From contig JAVGVS010000776.1 of the NCBI GenBank assembly GCA_032718565.1, forward strand, positions 38,501 through 102,500: a stretch of DNA of 64,000 nucleotides. Reading direction: 5' to 3'. The notes below the pieces were generated by a model. The model made no database searches. It was not told where the DNA came from and worked only from the letters and a program-made list of their open reading frames with translations. Each line of letters opens with the position of its first letter. Positions within the stretch are counted from its first letter, which is position 1. This stretch comes from Distichodus sexfasciatus. Taxonomy: Eukaryota; Chordata; Actinopteri; Characiformes; Distichodontidae. Positions 11,132 through 22,794 of this stretch are shown here, in pieces. The position numbers and the translations under genes are program-made.

Positions 11132-14100
11132 CTAATCCCTCTTTGTTCTGCTTTTCTTCTGCTTCTTGCCGTTCTCCTCGGCGTGCTCGGGGATCTTGGC
11201 AGAGCCGTTGCTAGCGGCGACGGTGCCATTGCCGAGGCTCTTGGCCGCTTTTGGGCGAGGCTGGTGGCGGTAGGTCTGGTAGTAGAAGTTGGCAAAGAGA
11301 ACGATGAAGGTGACAGCGTAGCCAATCAGGGCCCACTGCATCCAAGCAGGGAATGGGCAGCCCGAGTAGAGGGAGTGGGCGGCGTGGCCGATGGTGACGT
11401 GGAACTGAATCTGCAAAATTGAATAATAATTAATAATTAAAAATTGAATAAGAATAAATAATTAACCATTAGAAATAATGGTGAGTAGCAGTTTTAGGGG
11501 TCCAAACACACAAAATAATAGATTTATAAATAGATTAAAAGTAAATAAATAGATTTAAAGTAAAAAAAAATATTCAAAGATGTCATTTTTTTACTTATTA
11601 GATGTGAGTTGTGTCTTAGTGGCATTTACCATCTGGATGATGGTCAGGTACTTTTTCCACCACAGGTACTTCTGCATGTGAGGTCCGAAGGCAGCAAGGC
11701 CGTAGTAGCTGTACATCAGCACGTGGATGCCCGAGTTGATGGTAGCACCAAAAAATGCTGCGTAAAAAAAAACACACACACAATTGGGGCAAAGGTTGAA
11801 ACACATGTGGGTTAAAGGTCGTCACGGAAACGAGGCAGGGAGGGTTGAAGTCGTGTCCGTGGCGACGGAAAGGGGATTATCTCGACATCTTAGAAATGGG
11901 GTCCTGACGAGGTGATGGATCAGCATGTTTAAACGCAATCCATCATTTAGTGTGGGGATTCGGTAGCTTCTTGCTAAGCTAGGGCTGCGCAGGCCTCATG
12001 CTAAACCTAATGTAAAGGTCATATAATCTGAGCGTTAACAAAGCTTTAGCGGAAACATATGCTTCACTTAAAAGCCCCCTGAATACAACCCCCAACCCTT
12101 AAAATGGGCATCTGTTCTGCTTAAGAACGCTCAGCAAGTGAAGAATACACCACACAGTCATAACATTATGACCACTGGGAGCTGAAGCTAATAACATTGA
12201 TTACCTTGTTATGACGACACTGAGCAGTGAGTGTGATATGTTAGGCAGCAAGTGAACATTTTCTCCTTGTGGTTGGTGCATTGGAAGCATAAAAGATTGG
12301 CGGTAAGAATGTGAGTGAATGTGACAAGCGTAAAATTGTGACGATTGCTAGAGAAAACCCAGTCTACAGAGGTTCAGGAACTACCAAAAATTGGTCCAGG
12401 AAAGAAAATCAGGTAAAGCGACAGTGAAAGTGCTATGGACAACCAAGACCCATTGGTAAAGCCAGTCCTGTGTTTCTGAGCCAATATAAAAGCTAGTTTA
12501 CCTCTAACTTTGGTTTTCACAGAAAGGCATCAGAAGACATGTTGCACTGCAGTTGGTTGTGTGTATGGTTGGTCAGCCCCAGGTCTAGGGTTAACCAACC
12601 AGACACAACCAACTGCAGTGCAACATGTGTGTATGGTTGGTCAATATTAGGTTATAGTGTTACAGCATATTGGTGTTGACTGCAAGGAGAAATGATATAC
12701 CATCATCAGGTTCTTGACTAAGGATGACTAAGGAAGTCTAACCTCCACAAAAGGCTAAAGAATGTTGTTGAACGTGGAACAAGGAACATGTGCTATCTAA
12801 ACCACCTATGCTAGTTCGTGAAGACTGTTGCACTACATTTGTTTTAGCCCTTGTAGACAAAACGGGGGTAGTAAGTAGTGCCAAAGGGTGAGTACTCACA
12901 CTGTCCGCCAGGGACCCACTTGATGCCGATCCACCACAAGATGAACATGGTGCAGTGGTGGTAGACGTGCAGAAAGCTGACCTGGTTGAACTTCTTCCTC
13001 AGGATGAAGAAGACCGTGTCCAGGAACTCCACCCCTTTGGAGATGTAGTACCACCAGAGTGCTGATGCTATCTGTAGTACCAACACACACACACAGTCAA
13101 GACGGTGGAGCCCCAAAAACCCAAAAAGCACACAGTCAAGGCTTGAGCACCATCAAAGTGATGTCCTGCACCAACCCAGCCACTGGGGATGCTCAGTGGT
13201 GCTTTTCCACTGGCACCAGGAACTGTGCTGGAACAGCACATGTTCAACTTTATATAAAGCAACCCGAACCCAACCAGGAGTCATGCCTGCATGGCCCAGC
13301 TCAGCCAAAAGCATCGTTTGAACAGCAACTTCAGGCAAATGCTGCAGCTACAACATCAAGTGAACTGTTACTGCATCTTCGCATTAGCACAGCAGAAGGA
13401 ATTTCTTTTTTTGCTAATGCACCTCGTTTTCCAAACGAGCACTCGTTGTTAAGGGGGAAGTCGGGCAGATTAAGGGCAGTAGTGCAGAGGTGAAAGGTCA
13501 GCAGGGTGAGGGTGCAGAGAGGCCGGTGCTGAGCACTAAGCTTTACTTAGAATCTATTAAGCAATTACAGACTCACATACAGACGTCACAGTCTACGGAG
13601 AGATTGCTTGCTCGTGTAGGGCTTAAAGGCACACTCCGTCTAAAAAATTCAATGCTAGCACCATTAGTATTTTAGAATGTGGCTCTTAAAGGGTAGGTGG
13701 GAGATGTTGGGCCTCATTCAGCAACCGTTGTTAAGAGTAAAGTGGCTCTTAAAATCCACTTACGCAGTTTTCATGAAGATTGTGACTTAGCAGTAGCGTT
13801 CTTAAAGCTTGAGTACGACTTTTTTTTTAGGTTTTTATGTTGGGGTGTAATTCGGAAGTTTCACCAGAATACGATATTACATCGATTCAGTGGACTTTTT
13901 GTTGGCAGCAGATGGAGATGTAAGCGGGGCAAGGGGCAGAGCTATACGGTGGTGAGACTCTTGACTCCGCCCCTGTCCTCAGGTCACCGTGAAGGTGAAG
14001 TTTGCCCGCAGTGAAGTTCGGTGCCAAGACAGCAGGCTGGGGAAATACCAACTACGTCAGCCATGGCGAGAGTCAGATATCGCGACACTCAAACTCGGAG

Positions 14101-15688
14101 ACGAGCCAAATCCCCACGAATAAAACACAAAAACCTTTATGAGATTGCTCTCAAAGCCTTATCAACGGTACTCAAGACATGTCAATGTTTTCTGTCTCGA
14201 TATCATGTTAATATTCTCGTCAAACCCTCAAAATCAATAATTGTCTGTGATCTAGACACAAAGACACTTGTTACCTCCAGATCATATTTATTTTCAAGAT
14301 CTAGACATGAAGTAAGTAATGATCTCAAGATAATTGCTTATTTTTCATGATCAAGATCAAACAAAATTTCATATCGAGATCACACTTTACTTTTCTTGTG
14401 AACTCAACATAACAAAATATGTGATCTTCAGATCTGGATCAAACACAACTAAAGTTATCTTTAAGTCATGACCTCGAAATCACTATTTTTGTGATCTAGA
14501 CATAACGAAAGTTGTGATCTTGAGACCACAACTTTTCTTTGTCATCCCGATAAAAACTTACTTTTCTCATGTATAAGTATAAAACAGGCTATGTAGAAGA
14601 CATGACTAGAAAAAAACAACTAACAGAATCAGAACCTCAAGACACTGCTCACCCATGGTCTATTAAATTTTTGAAGTTGTGAGTTCACTTAGACAGGTTT
14701 TACTACATAGTACTTCACGCTTTGTATACTTTGAGTACATTTTAATTTTACTCCAGTAAACAAGTTGTATCAGTACTTATTCTTCCACTCACCCTGACTT
14801 CGTTAACGTCGTCTGAATAATTAACAGGTTGGCAGAGGTAGCTGTAACCCGCTGCCCTGGAACCCAACAGCAGCTAGAAAGAAAAAAGAACAAAAAGATC
14901 AAACAAAAGTAAGAAAGAGAGTGAACGTCTGCTGCTTAAATAAAAATCATAACTCGTCACTTAAATTTTAGCTACATGCTCAGAAATTCAACTCAATGAA
15001 AACCAGTGGCGCACATTTTTTTCTGCTTAGCCAGTTGTTCTGCTTGCTAGGACTCGCCGATATATCAATACCATGATCTGAGCGATATTATTTAATGCAT
15101 CAAAACCTATTAAAATAAAACTTATGCAGTATATTAAATAGTAGTTGTGATATGGTAGTAGTATAATAGTAGTAGAAGGAGAAGCAGTAGTAGTAGTAGT
15201 AGTAGTAGTATAGTAACAGTAGAACATTAGTGGTAGTACAGTAGCAGGAGTATTGCCATATTAATAGAAGCAGTAGAGTAGTTAAAGTAGACATAGTAGT
15301 ATAGTAACAGTATAATAGTATTAAAAGTAAAGTAGTAGTAGTTGTAGTGGTAGCATAGTAACAGTATAAAAGTAATATTAGTAGTGGCGGCAGTATAGTG
15401 GTAGTAGTAAAGTAGTAGTAGTGGTACGTTAGTAGCAGTAGTAGTAGTATGCTAACAGAATAATAGTGGTATTAGTGGTATAGTAGCTGTATAACAGTAT
15501 AAGTAGTATATTAGTAGTTGTAGAAGTATAGTAATAATACAGTAACAGTATAATAGTTGTAGTGTAGTAGTAGCAGCAGCAGTAGTAGCAGCAGCAGCAG
15601 CAGTAGTAGTTGCCGTAATAGAGTATTAGTAGTAGAGTAGTTATAGTAGTTGTATAGTAACAGTGTAATTGTGGTAGTGGTAGTATAA

Positions 15689-15723
<35 letters not shown>

Positions 15724-17276
15724 TAATGGTATTAGTAGTATAGTAGTAGTAGTAGTACAGTATTATTAGTAGTGCTGGGCAATAAAACGATAAAGATAAT
15801 TATATCAAATAGCTTTTCCTCGATAGAAAAAATAGACACAGTCGATATGAAGTCGATATACTCATTCCGTCCACGCTTTGATTTCACGAGAAGCCAACAA
15901 TAATAATAACAGCGCCGTGCCGAACCAGTCGTGTGGTTACCGCTCACGGCAGTCAGGTTGACGGACAGAGCAGCCAAACCAATCACGTGGTTGCACAAGA
16001 GTTCCAGCTCACCTCAGTTAAGTAACCGTGGCTTCTCACATGATAACGCTGTGGGCTACAGCAGCCGTGTACTACAGTATGTCAGGAGAGCGAGCCAGAT
16101 AAAATAGAAAACAATGACCACAAGCAGTACCGTTATAGAAGAGACCTCAATGGACGAGGATTCCGCAGAATTCCGCAGTTTGGAAATATTTTGCCTACTT
16201 AAAGTCCGATACGAAGCAGAGTAACGCACACTGCAAACTGTGTCGAAAGCATGTTCATACAAAGACCGGTCATACTAGAGCCGAAACGATTATACGAATA
16301 CACAGAAAAACTTCGTTTAATTTATTTCACTTGACAGAGCATGCGCCGCTTGTGTTTCACACGGACGTGTGTTAATGTTTTAGTGGCGCGATCAAGAAAA
16401 GACTCGATCCCTGCCTATGTGAAAGTATTTGTGAGATGTTCCGTGGACAAAAACAGAAGTAAATGCATAAAAACTCATAAATGGCATTTTTTCGCGATGT
16501 AAACACATGCTGTATTTATGAGCTCGCGCGTGAACACCATTACTCTCTAAAACGCTGTATAGTCACACGGCTCCGAGCGGGGCGCGGGGGGTTGTGGTAA
16601 ATGTAGTTATCTTCCAGAAAAGCCAAAAGCGGCCAAATAGATTTTTTTTTCAATTTAATAATGTTATAGCATAATCAATAGGAAAGAAGAAATATAGAAC
16701 ATTTATTTATCAAATAAATAAATCTAGATTCTGATGGATACAAAATGGACAAAGAAGTGTTAGAATGTTAAACCATAGAATGACTTATATTGACAGTGAT
16801 TTGACTTATATCGTGATATATATCGATGTCAGCTGATATAAAAAAAAAATAAAGATAAGATTTTTTCCATATCGCCCAGCCCTAATTAGTAGTAGAGTAT
16901 TTACAGTAGTTGTATAGTAACAGTATAATAGTGGTAGTTGTAGTAGGATAATGGTAGAGACAGATGGATGGATGGATGGATGGAGCACCTCCTTGCAGAT
17001 GTAGAAGTTGAGCAGCACCATGCTGAAGTTGTAGAGGATGAGGGCGGAGCGCAGCTGGAACGGCTCTCGACCCTGCATGTAGCGAGGCCCCGCCCACAGG
17101 AAGAGGAGGTACAGAAGACTGAAGCCCAGAGTGGGCAGGGGTGATGACATCATCGTCCATCGCTCCACTCGTTTATCTGCACACACACACACACACACAA
17201 GCTATAGTTGTTACTGAGGTCTGAAGTGTGTTGGTGAAAAGAGAGATGGGGGAAAAAACAGGAGAGATGGAGAGAC

Positions 17277-17311
<35 letters not shown>

Positions 17312-17809
17312 GAAAGAGAGTTGGTGAAGGAGGGAGGAAGGGATTACAAAATGAGAGAGAGAAAGACAAGGAGAAGGATGTAGAGAGAGAGAGATTGAGA
17401 GAGATGAAGGAGTAGAGAGATAAATATGGAGACAAAGAGAAAGAGAGAGATGAATAGAGGTAGAGAGATTAATAGATGGATAAATAGAGAGATAAATAGA
17501 TGGATGAATAGATGGATGAAGAGAGAGATGAATAGAGGAATGAATAGAGAGATAAACAGAGGGATGAGGAGAGAGATAAACGGAAGGATGAACAGAGGGA
17601 TGAATAGACAGATGAACAGAGAGATGGACAGATGTAGAGAAATGAACAGAGGTAGAGTGAGATGGATAGAGATTAATAGTGAGGTGAATGGAGGGATGGA
17701 TGGATGGATGAATGAATGGAGGGATAGAGATGGATGTAGTACCTGCGATGGTAAGGCTCCATGTGTAGAAGTCTACAGTGTGGTTGATGAAGTGCAGCAC
17801 AGTGTCCAT
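11132..17809 (-). CDS. elovl4b: Very-long-chain fatty acid elongase ELOVL4 (elovl4b-like), complete
   Basis: Six coding exons: 17809-17743, 17176-16989, 14873-14793, 13071-12900, 11757-11630 and 11410-11132 (67, 188, 81, 172, 128 and 279 bp). Phases join exactly to give 304 residues and a stop. ELOVL4 is an ER multi-pass condensing enzyme that adds two-carbon units to very long chain saturated and polyunsaturated acids, known for roles in retina, brain and skin. The catalytic histidine box HVYHH is at residues 147-151, preceded by KKFNQVSFL. Other marks are DKRVERW after the N-terminal segment, MQGREPFQLR, GATINSGIHVLMY, FHVTIGHAAHSLY and a C-terminal RTKRD, a dilysine-like ER retrieval signal. 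A sequon N-H-T lies at residues 9-11. Length and exon plan match vertebrate ELOVL4; the tail NGKKQKK and the GATINSG stretch favour fish elovl4b over elovl4a (from memory). Odd points: the exon 2 donor is weak (GTGCTC) and both its splice sites abut microsatellites. Confidence 0.95.
12151..12680 (+). mobile_element. Tc1/mariner fragment in elovl4 intron
   Basis: Starts with the end sequence cagtcataacattatgacca and continues with gttaggcagcaagtgaacat and agaaaggcatcagaagacat, which I recognise from a common fish Tc1-like transposon. It is defective. The inner part carries a 36-bp inverted repeat (12537-12572 / 12593-12628). It lies in the intron between the fourth and fifth coding exons, antisense to elovl4. 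Confidence 0.65.
14110..14580. repeat. Degenerate GATC-rich repeat in elovl4 intron
   Basis: Many diverged copies of a self-complementary core (gatctcaagat, gatctagacat, agatctggat, tgatcttgag) occur 30-45 bp apart, with 'acaacttttct' type spacers. This looks like the inner part of a decayed DNA transposon or an old satellite. I see no coding capacity. Confidence 0.55.
15125..15772. repeat. (TAG)n-type trinucleotide array
   Basis: About 650 bp of impure TAG/AGT repeats with TATAGTAACAG and TATAATAG interruptions, in the elovl4 intron between coding exons 2 and 3. It resumes at 16884-16950 on the far side of a hAT element, so the array is older than that insertion. Confidence 0.9.
15773..16883 (+). 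mobile_element. hAT-like DNA transposon with BED zinc-finger remnant
   Basis: The ends are inverted: gtgctgggcaata on the left and tatcgcccagccct on the right. They are flanked by near-identical octamers (tattagta / aattagta), as expected for the 8-bp hAT target duplication. Positions 16173-16275 read, on the plus strand, VWKYFAYLKSDTKQ then AHCKLCRKHVHTKTGHT, and a little further TSFNLFHLTEHAP, together the W-YF, C-x2-C and H parts of a BED zinc finger. The rest of the transposase is missing or broken. Confidence 0.72.
16884..16990. repeat. Rest of TAG array and (ATGG)n run at an exon edge
   Basis: The TAG array continues to about 16950. A tetranucleotide run (gatggatggatggatgga) at 16964-16983 stops five bases from the donor dinucleotide of elovl4 coding exon 2, so the intron starts GTGCTCCATCCATCC. 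Confidence 0.85.
17179..17742. repeat. elovl4 intron made almost wholly of simple repeats
   Basis: A (CA)n run (17181-17200) abuts the acceptor of coding exon 2, so the transcript reads (TG)n then CAG. It is followed by a 500-bp purine-rich tract with gaaagaaagaaa at 17277-17310 and gatgaatagagg and gatggatgga motifs up to 17735. The transcript strand is thus pyrimidine-rich. Confidence 0.9.
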
Positions 17810-18004
17810 GACTCACACTCGTTTATCCTGCAAAAAAAGACATGATGCATCTTTCACTATTTATTACATCATTTTTCATCCTCTCTTTTTCTCTCTTTCC
17901 TTCCCTCTCCAACTTTCTCTCCCTCTCTCCCTCATTCCTGTTATCAGCTGTAGGTAGGCTTCTTTACCTTTCTGGTGCTCTTCTGCATTATTTACCACCC
18001 TATC

Positions 18005-18265
18005 ACTTTACACACCTCACACCTCACACACACACACACACACACTACACTAACTCCACCTCCACCAACACCCACACTCACTCACTCACTCACTCACACA
18101 CACACTTCATCAGCTCCTACACACCCACATTCAGACACTCCACCTCCACCAACTCACTGCATCAACTCCACCAGTGCCATGAACACACACTCAAACACAT
18201 TGCAACACACACTCCACCAACTCCGACGCACACACTTACACACTCCATCAACACACACTCGTTAA
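18005..18265. repeat. CA-rich cluster
   Basis: Mixed (CA)n, CACT and 'cacctccacca' repeats in the long 5' intron of elovl4. A short (GT)n run follows at 18353-18378. Open frames rich in T/H/P here are composition artefacts. Confidence 0.85.
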
Positions 18266-18379
18266 TATTTTTTACTGAGTAGCACTGTGTGGTGTGTTCC
18301 TCAAGAGTGTGAGCTGGGCTGAAACAAACTTTTCGGAGGTGTGTGTCCATGTGTGTGTATGTGTGTGTGTGTGTGTGTC

Positions 18380-19080
18380 GTCCGGCACAAAGCCCCGGGT
18401 CGTGTGTGTCAGCAGCTTTCTGGCGCGCCTAATTCCATTTGAGCTGCAAGCTTAAAGTTGGAGCTACAAATGCTTTCGACCCACATACACTTCAACTGGC
18501 CAATCAAAAACCTGCTTTAACACCGGTAACGGCCCTTTAAATCATCCCTCCATCCCTCCGTCCATCCCTCAGTTTATATCTGTACATTAAAATGTAAACT
18601 AAACTTGACACCTTGTTACATCTCAAAGTTTGGGATTTTCCCCACTACAACAAACTTGTAAATAAATGCAACGTAAAAGTGCTACTTTTAATCTGCTCGA
18701 TATACTTTCTAGCACCAAATTTAGCAAGAAAATCCTGTTTAAAACCTACATCATGTTCAGTCCAACACCATTACTCACTAATAATAAAATATAGTTTATA
18801 TAATAATATTTAGACTTTAATTTAGTTTCTTTACTTTTTTACATTAGATAATATTTCCACTTTTGTTACTTTTACTTTCCTTTTTCCAACATTATATATG
18901 TTTTACTTGTAATTAAGCACTTAACTTTTATTTATTGCATTTTTACTATCTCTTGATTATGTTTGTATTTTAAATTATCCTCACTTGCCAATTATTCTCA
19001 AATTAATCTGCGGTAAGGAGTGAATAATAATGAATATTAATGATTACGATTAATAATTAATCTTTAATACGCACGACTTT
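18380..19080. other. elovl4 5' intron, mostly unique sequence
   Basis: No gene is seen. The GC-balanced stretch 18385-18545 (ggcgcgcctaattccatttg and flanks) is unlike the AT-rich rest and could be regulatory; this is only a guess from composition. Confidence 0.35.
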
Positions 19081-19129
19081 GGGAGTTAATTAACAGTAAA
19101 TGTTCTATCAACTGTATAAATGTGGTTAG

Positions 19130-19350
19130 TGCAGAGTTGAGAGTAATTTGTCGGTGAAACGTGTCCCGGTGCGGCCGCGGAGCAGCTCGGAAGTTGCGTG
19201 TAGTTGCGTGTCGTAGTTAAACTACGCGTCTTACCTTCACGGTTCCAGCTGCACGCGCTACACCGACATCCGTCGCACCGAAAAAACACCAAACTTTCTT
19301 CTGGTCAATTTCTTATTAAAACCTGTTACAAAGTGTGTGTGTGAATCCGC
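19130..19350 (-). promoter_or_regulatory. elovl4 first noncoding exon and promoter region
   Basis: A CpG-containing block. On the minus strand a good donor (GTGAAG|GTAAGA) closes an exon at 19235. Its matching acceptor is TTTTTTTGCAG just before 17827, which leaves 18 nt of leader before the ATG at 17809. The position of the transcription start is not visible; a GT/CA minisatellite begins about 40 bp beyond this block. Confidence 0.55.
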
Positions 19351-19384
19351 CGCCTCATGCAGCAGGTCCCTCGCGCACTCGCAT

Positions 19385-19554
19385 CCTCCACGCGGCTCAC
19401 ACACACACACACACACCAAACACACACACACACCGCGTACACACACCAAACACACACCGGATGCACTTGCCTTGCGCGCTCACGCACTTCAGGCTCGTGC
19501 CTGAGCTTTGAGGAAGGGCGTCGTGTGTGTGTGTGTGTGTGTGTTCATCTGTGT

Positions 19555-19596
<42 letters not shown>

Positions 19597-19800
19597 CATC
19601 TGTGTTGTGTGTGTGTTCATCTGTGTTGTTTGTGTGTGTGTGTTCATCTGTGTTGTTTGTGTGTGTGTGTTCATCTGTGTTGTTTGTGTGTGTGTGTGTG
19701 TTCATCTGTGTTGTGTGTGTGTTTGTGTGTGTTCATCTGTGTTGTGTGTGTGTTCATCTGTGTTGTGTGTGTTTGTGTGTGTGTGTGTGTTCTTGTAGTT
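19385..19800. repeat. GT/CA minisatellite upstream of elovl4
   Basis: (CA)n runs at 19400-19455, then about ten units of (GT)n with an inserted ttcatctgtgttg (19520-19790). Apparent Cys/Val- or Thr/His-rich proteins on both strands are artefacts. Confidence 0.93.
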
Positions 19801-20080
19801 GCTACTTAGTGAGAACCAAAATGAGTTTTTAACCAGCAGAGTGAGGACATGTTTGGGAAGTGAGGACTTTTTTAGTGGTCCTCACTTCTTTAAACTGCTT
19901 TTACAAAAAAAAAAAAAACTACTTTATTTGCAAAACTAAAAGTGTAGAAAGATTAGCTTTTGGTTACTGAGGTTATGTTTAGGGTTAGGTGTAATATTTA
20001 CATACATTTATATAGAAGTCAGTGAAGGTCCTCACTACTTATATAAGTACAAGGATGTGTGTGTGTGTGTGTGTTGAGGG
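19800..20080. repeat. Dispersed 'gtgaggac / ggtcctcac' repeat with (GT)n end
   Basis: Contains agtgaggacatgtttgggaa, agtggtcctcacttc and gaaggtcctcactact, then a (GT)n run at 20056-20073. Related sequence is found at 59020-59290 next to a (CA)n run, so this is a dispersed family tied to GT microsatellites. I recall it from many fish genomes. Confidence 0.55.
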
Positions 20081-22310
20081 TGGGAGGTGAGGTTGGGGTT
20101 GAAGGTTTGGGTTTGGAACATTCCTTTCATCGGACTACCTACTTTCATTTTTTAAAAATTCTTAAACAAAAATTCTGTCTATTTTTTAACAATGTGAAAA
20201 TATTTTTTACATTTTTAAAAAATAATTTAAAAATGATCAGCCTTAATTAGGTCTTTCTTGAAATCTGTTGCTCATTATTTATTTATTTATTTAAGAATCA
20301 GAAATTAGGAATAATAATAATAATAATAGTAATAATAATAATCGGAAACAGTTTAAAAATGAACAGATATATCAATAAATACATTTCAACACCTCATTTT
20401 GGTATCCAAAGCTGAAACAAAACAAATTTCATGACCTGATTTGGGTCTTAAAAATAAATTATTTTTGATTTCTGGAAACTTGCCTTATTGAGATTTTGTT
20501 AAACATAGAAAATGGTAAATAAAGACAATAAAGGTGGAAATATGATTTATATAACTGTCGCTTAATTTTCTGTGTTTTTCTCCCCAGTTTTTATTCTTAA
20601 ATTAGCCTCCATCTTACCCTTGGGGGTTGAGGGTGGAAGTTTTCCGAGAGGCTTTTTGGGGCTGTTTGCAGGCCGCTACTTTCGGTGTAATGTGGAGGAA
20701 CTGGGGCCATCTGCTGGTGGAGGACCAGACTGACTCATTACGAGCGATTTTGTTTGACTTTGCGCTGAAAATGTCTTTTAAATCGTTGGAAGTGATTTTT
20801 GATAATTTGTGTTCTAATAATTCCGATGTTGAGAATTTCCGTGAATAAAATGTAGTTAAATACAAACTTTTGAAAAACAAACAAACAAAAAACTTTCCAC
20901 CTCCCACATCATCATTCCACATCAGTTGCCATCAGACCATAAAGTCTAGCAAAGAACATTTTGGGGGAAATTATATGTATTTTACAGTAACCGATGTTGT
21001 TTGTGATGATGTGTTTTAAAGCCTTGATTTTTCTGTCAGCACATCTGTTCACATGGACAAGTTTGCAATCACTTATTATTTTGCAATTTCCCCCTTTTAT
21101 ATTAAAATATACTGTTGCACTGCATATTGTATTTGTGGGAAAGCTAAAATTGGAATATAAATAAGAGATTGTTATGAGATTATTGCACTATTGGGATTAT
21201 TATTGAGATTATTATGGCACTTCTGCGTCTCACCACAAGAGGACAGCACGAAACCAGTAATACTAGAGCTGCTTTTTAAAAACTGTACACACTCTCAATA
21301 TAATGGTGAGAAGAAACAGGACGCAATAAGATATGTGTTATATATATTCTATATATATATATAACAGTTTTAAACTGTTTGGAAGTGACTTTTATCCCCA
21401 TTTTATCCTAATTTTGCCACATCGCTTCGTTCTGAACAAAATACTAATACTAATGAACTCAACACGGTGTAAAATCACAATCACTGGACAAATAAATTAG
21501 TCAGAAACAGAAAATAAAAGATCCGTCGTTTCAAATTGAATAGGTTAATCACAGACAAAAGTACAGCACTACTTTTAAAAACTACTTTTTAAACTACCAT
21601 TTATTTCATAAACTAGATTTTTAAAATTCTTATTAAGCACTGGAAAGTCGTGAGTCGTGGAAAGTCGACGATAAATGTAAGAGATAAATAAATAATAATA
21701 GAAAAATAAATAAATAAAGTTGGACTGTCCATTTATTACATGAAAATGTATTTACATAAATCCATATATTAATTAGCAATGTGTTTAAGTAAATTTTACA
21801 AGATTTAACATAGAACATAATGTGTGCAAAAACGTATAAATGGTGGTGAACACTTATACCACCATCTTCTTCATTTGACTGGTTGATAAAAAGCTACTTT
21901 TGATACTGCAACAAAGTTTTAAAACGACGCTACCACTGTATTAATTGCATTTTGAGCATATTTAGTTCATTTCCCAATCTAAACGCCTATTTTTAAAACA
22001 AACAAACGCCTGAAGCCTTTCAGAATTCTCCAAACACTTGCTTGATGGACACACACACACGCAAATACATTCACACTCACATTTGGAATACACCATTTCA
22101 TAAAACTGTAAATAAAAACCGGCCCCAAAAATAATTGGCTTAATCCGAACGTTGTTTTAACTCGTCGTTTTGTGTTATTTATTGTCATTTGAGTCGATTA
22201 CAACTCAACGGAGCTTCATCTGGCGTCTGGAAAAGATTTGCGAATGGACATGAATCCAGTGTGTCCTGAGTTTAGAGTTGTGTAAGCACATATGAAATTG
22301 ATTTTGAGAG
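20081..22310. other. Intergenic, no gene seen
   Basis: AT-rich unique sequence. Small (ATA)n at 20311-20342, (TA)n at 21351-21363. Position 20610-20720 is more GC-balanced with no recognisable coding content. Confidence 0.5.
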
Positions 22311-22315
22311 AAGGA

Positions 22316-22473
22316 GAAAAGAGAGAGAGAGAGAGAGAGAGAGAAGCAGATAAAGTTACAGACTGATAGAGAGACTGACAGAGATGCAGATTAAGAGATA
22401 TAAAGAGTGTAATGAAGACAGACAGAAATAACAAGATAAATACCGGAAGACAGACAGGGGAAAAGGAGGGAAC

Positions 22474-22509
<36 letters not shown>

Positions 22510-22653
22510 AAGAGAGAAAATGTGAGGGTTTATTGTCTGTACTTTTCCACTCTAAAGCTCTGAGCTCCAGCTGGAAATCAGCCTCATCCTCCGTCTCCTC
22601 CAAAATATACTTCAGTAATGCAGACTTTAGCCAAGGAGGAAAAAACCTTACAT

Positions 22654-22689
<36 letters not shown>

Positions 22690-22690
22690 A
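22316..22690. repeat. GA and CT microsatellites
   Basis: (GA)n at 22320-22345 and 22477-22505, and (CT)n at 22656-22687, with purine-rich sequence between them. Confidence 0.88.
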
Positions 22691-22794
22691 GTAGCTAATG
22701 CTGATGACACACATTAGTATCAATGCAATCCCCTTGTGGATTAACGTGTGACGCTTCCTAGCATTAGTTTGTGTTATTGATGAATTAAGATTAT

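Noticed and set aside
17150..17809. 219-codon open frame on the minus strand
   Set aside because: It joins elovl4 coding exon 1 to its repeat-filled intron. The real splice donor at 17742 and the continuation at 17176 explain the coding part.
19357..19832. Cys/Val-rich and Thr/His-rich open frames
   Set aside because: Translations of the GT/CA minisatellite in all frames.
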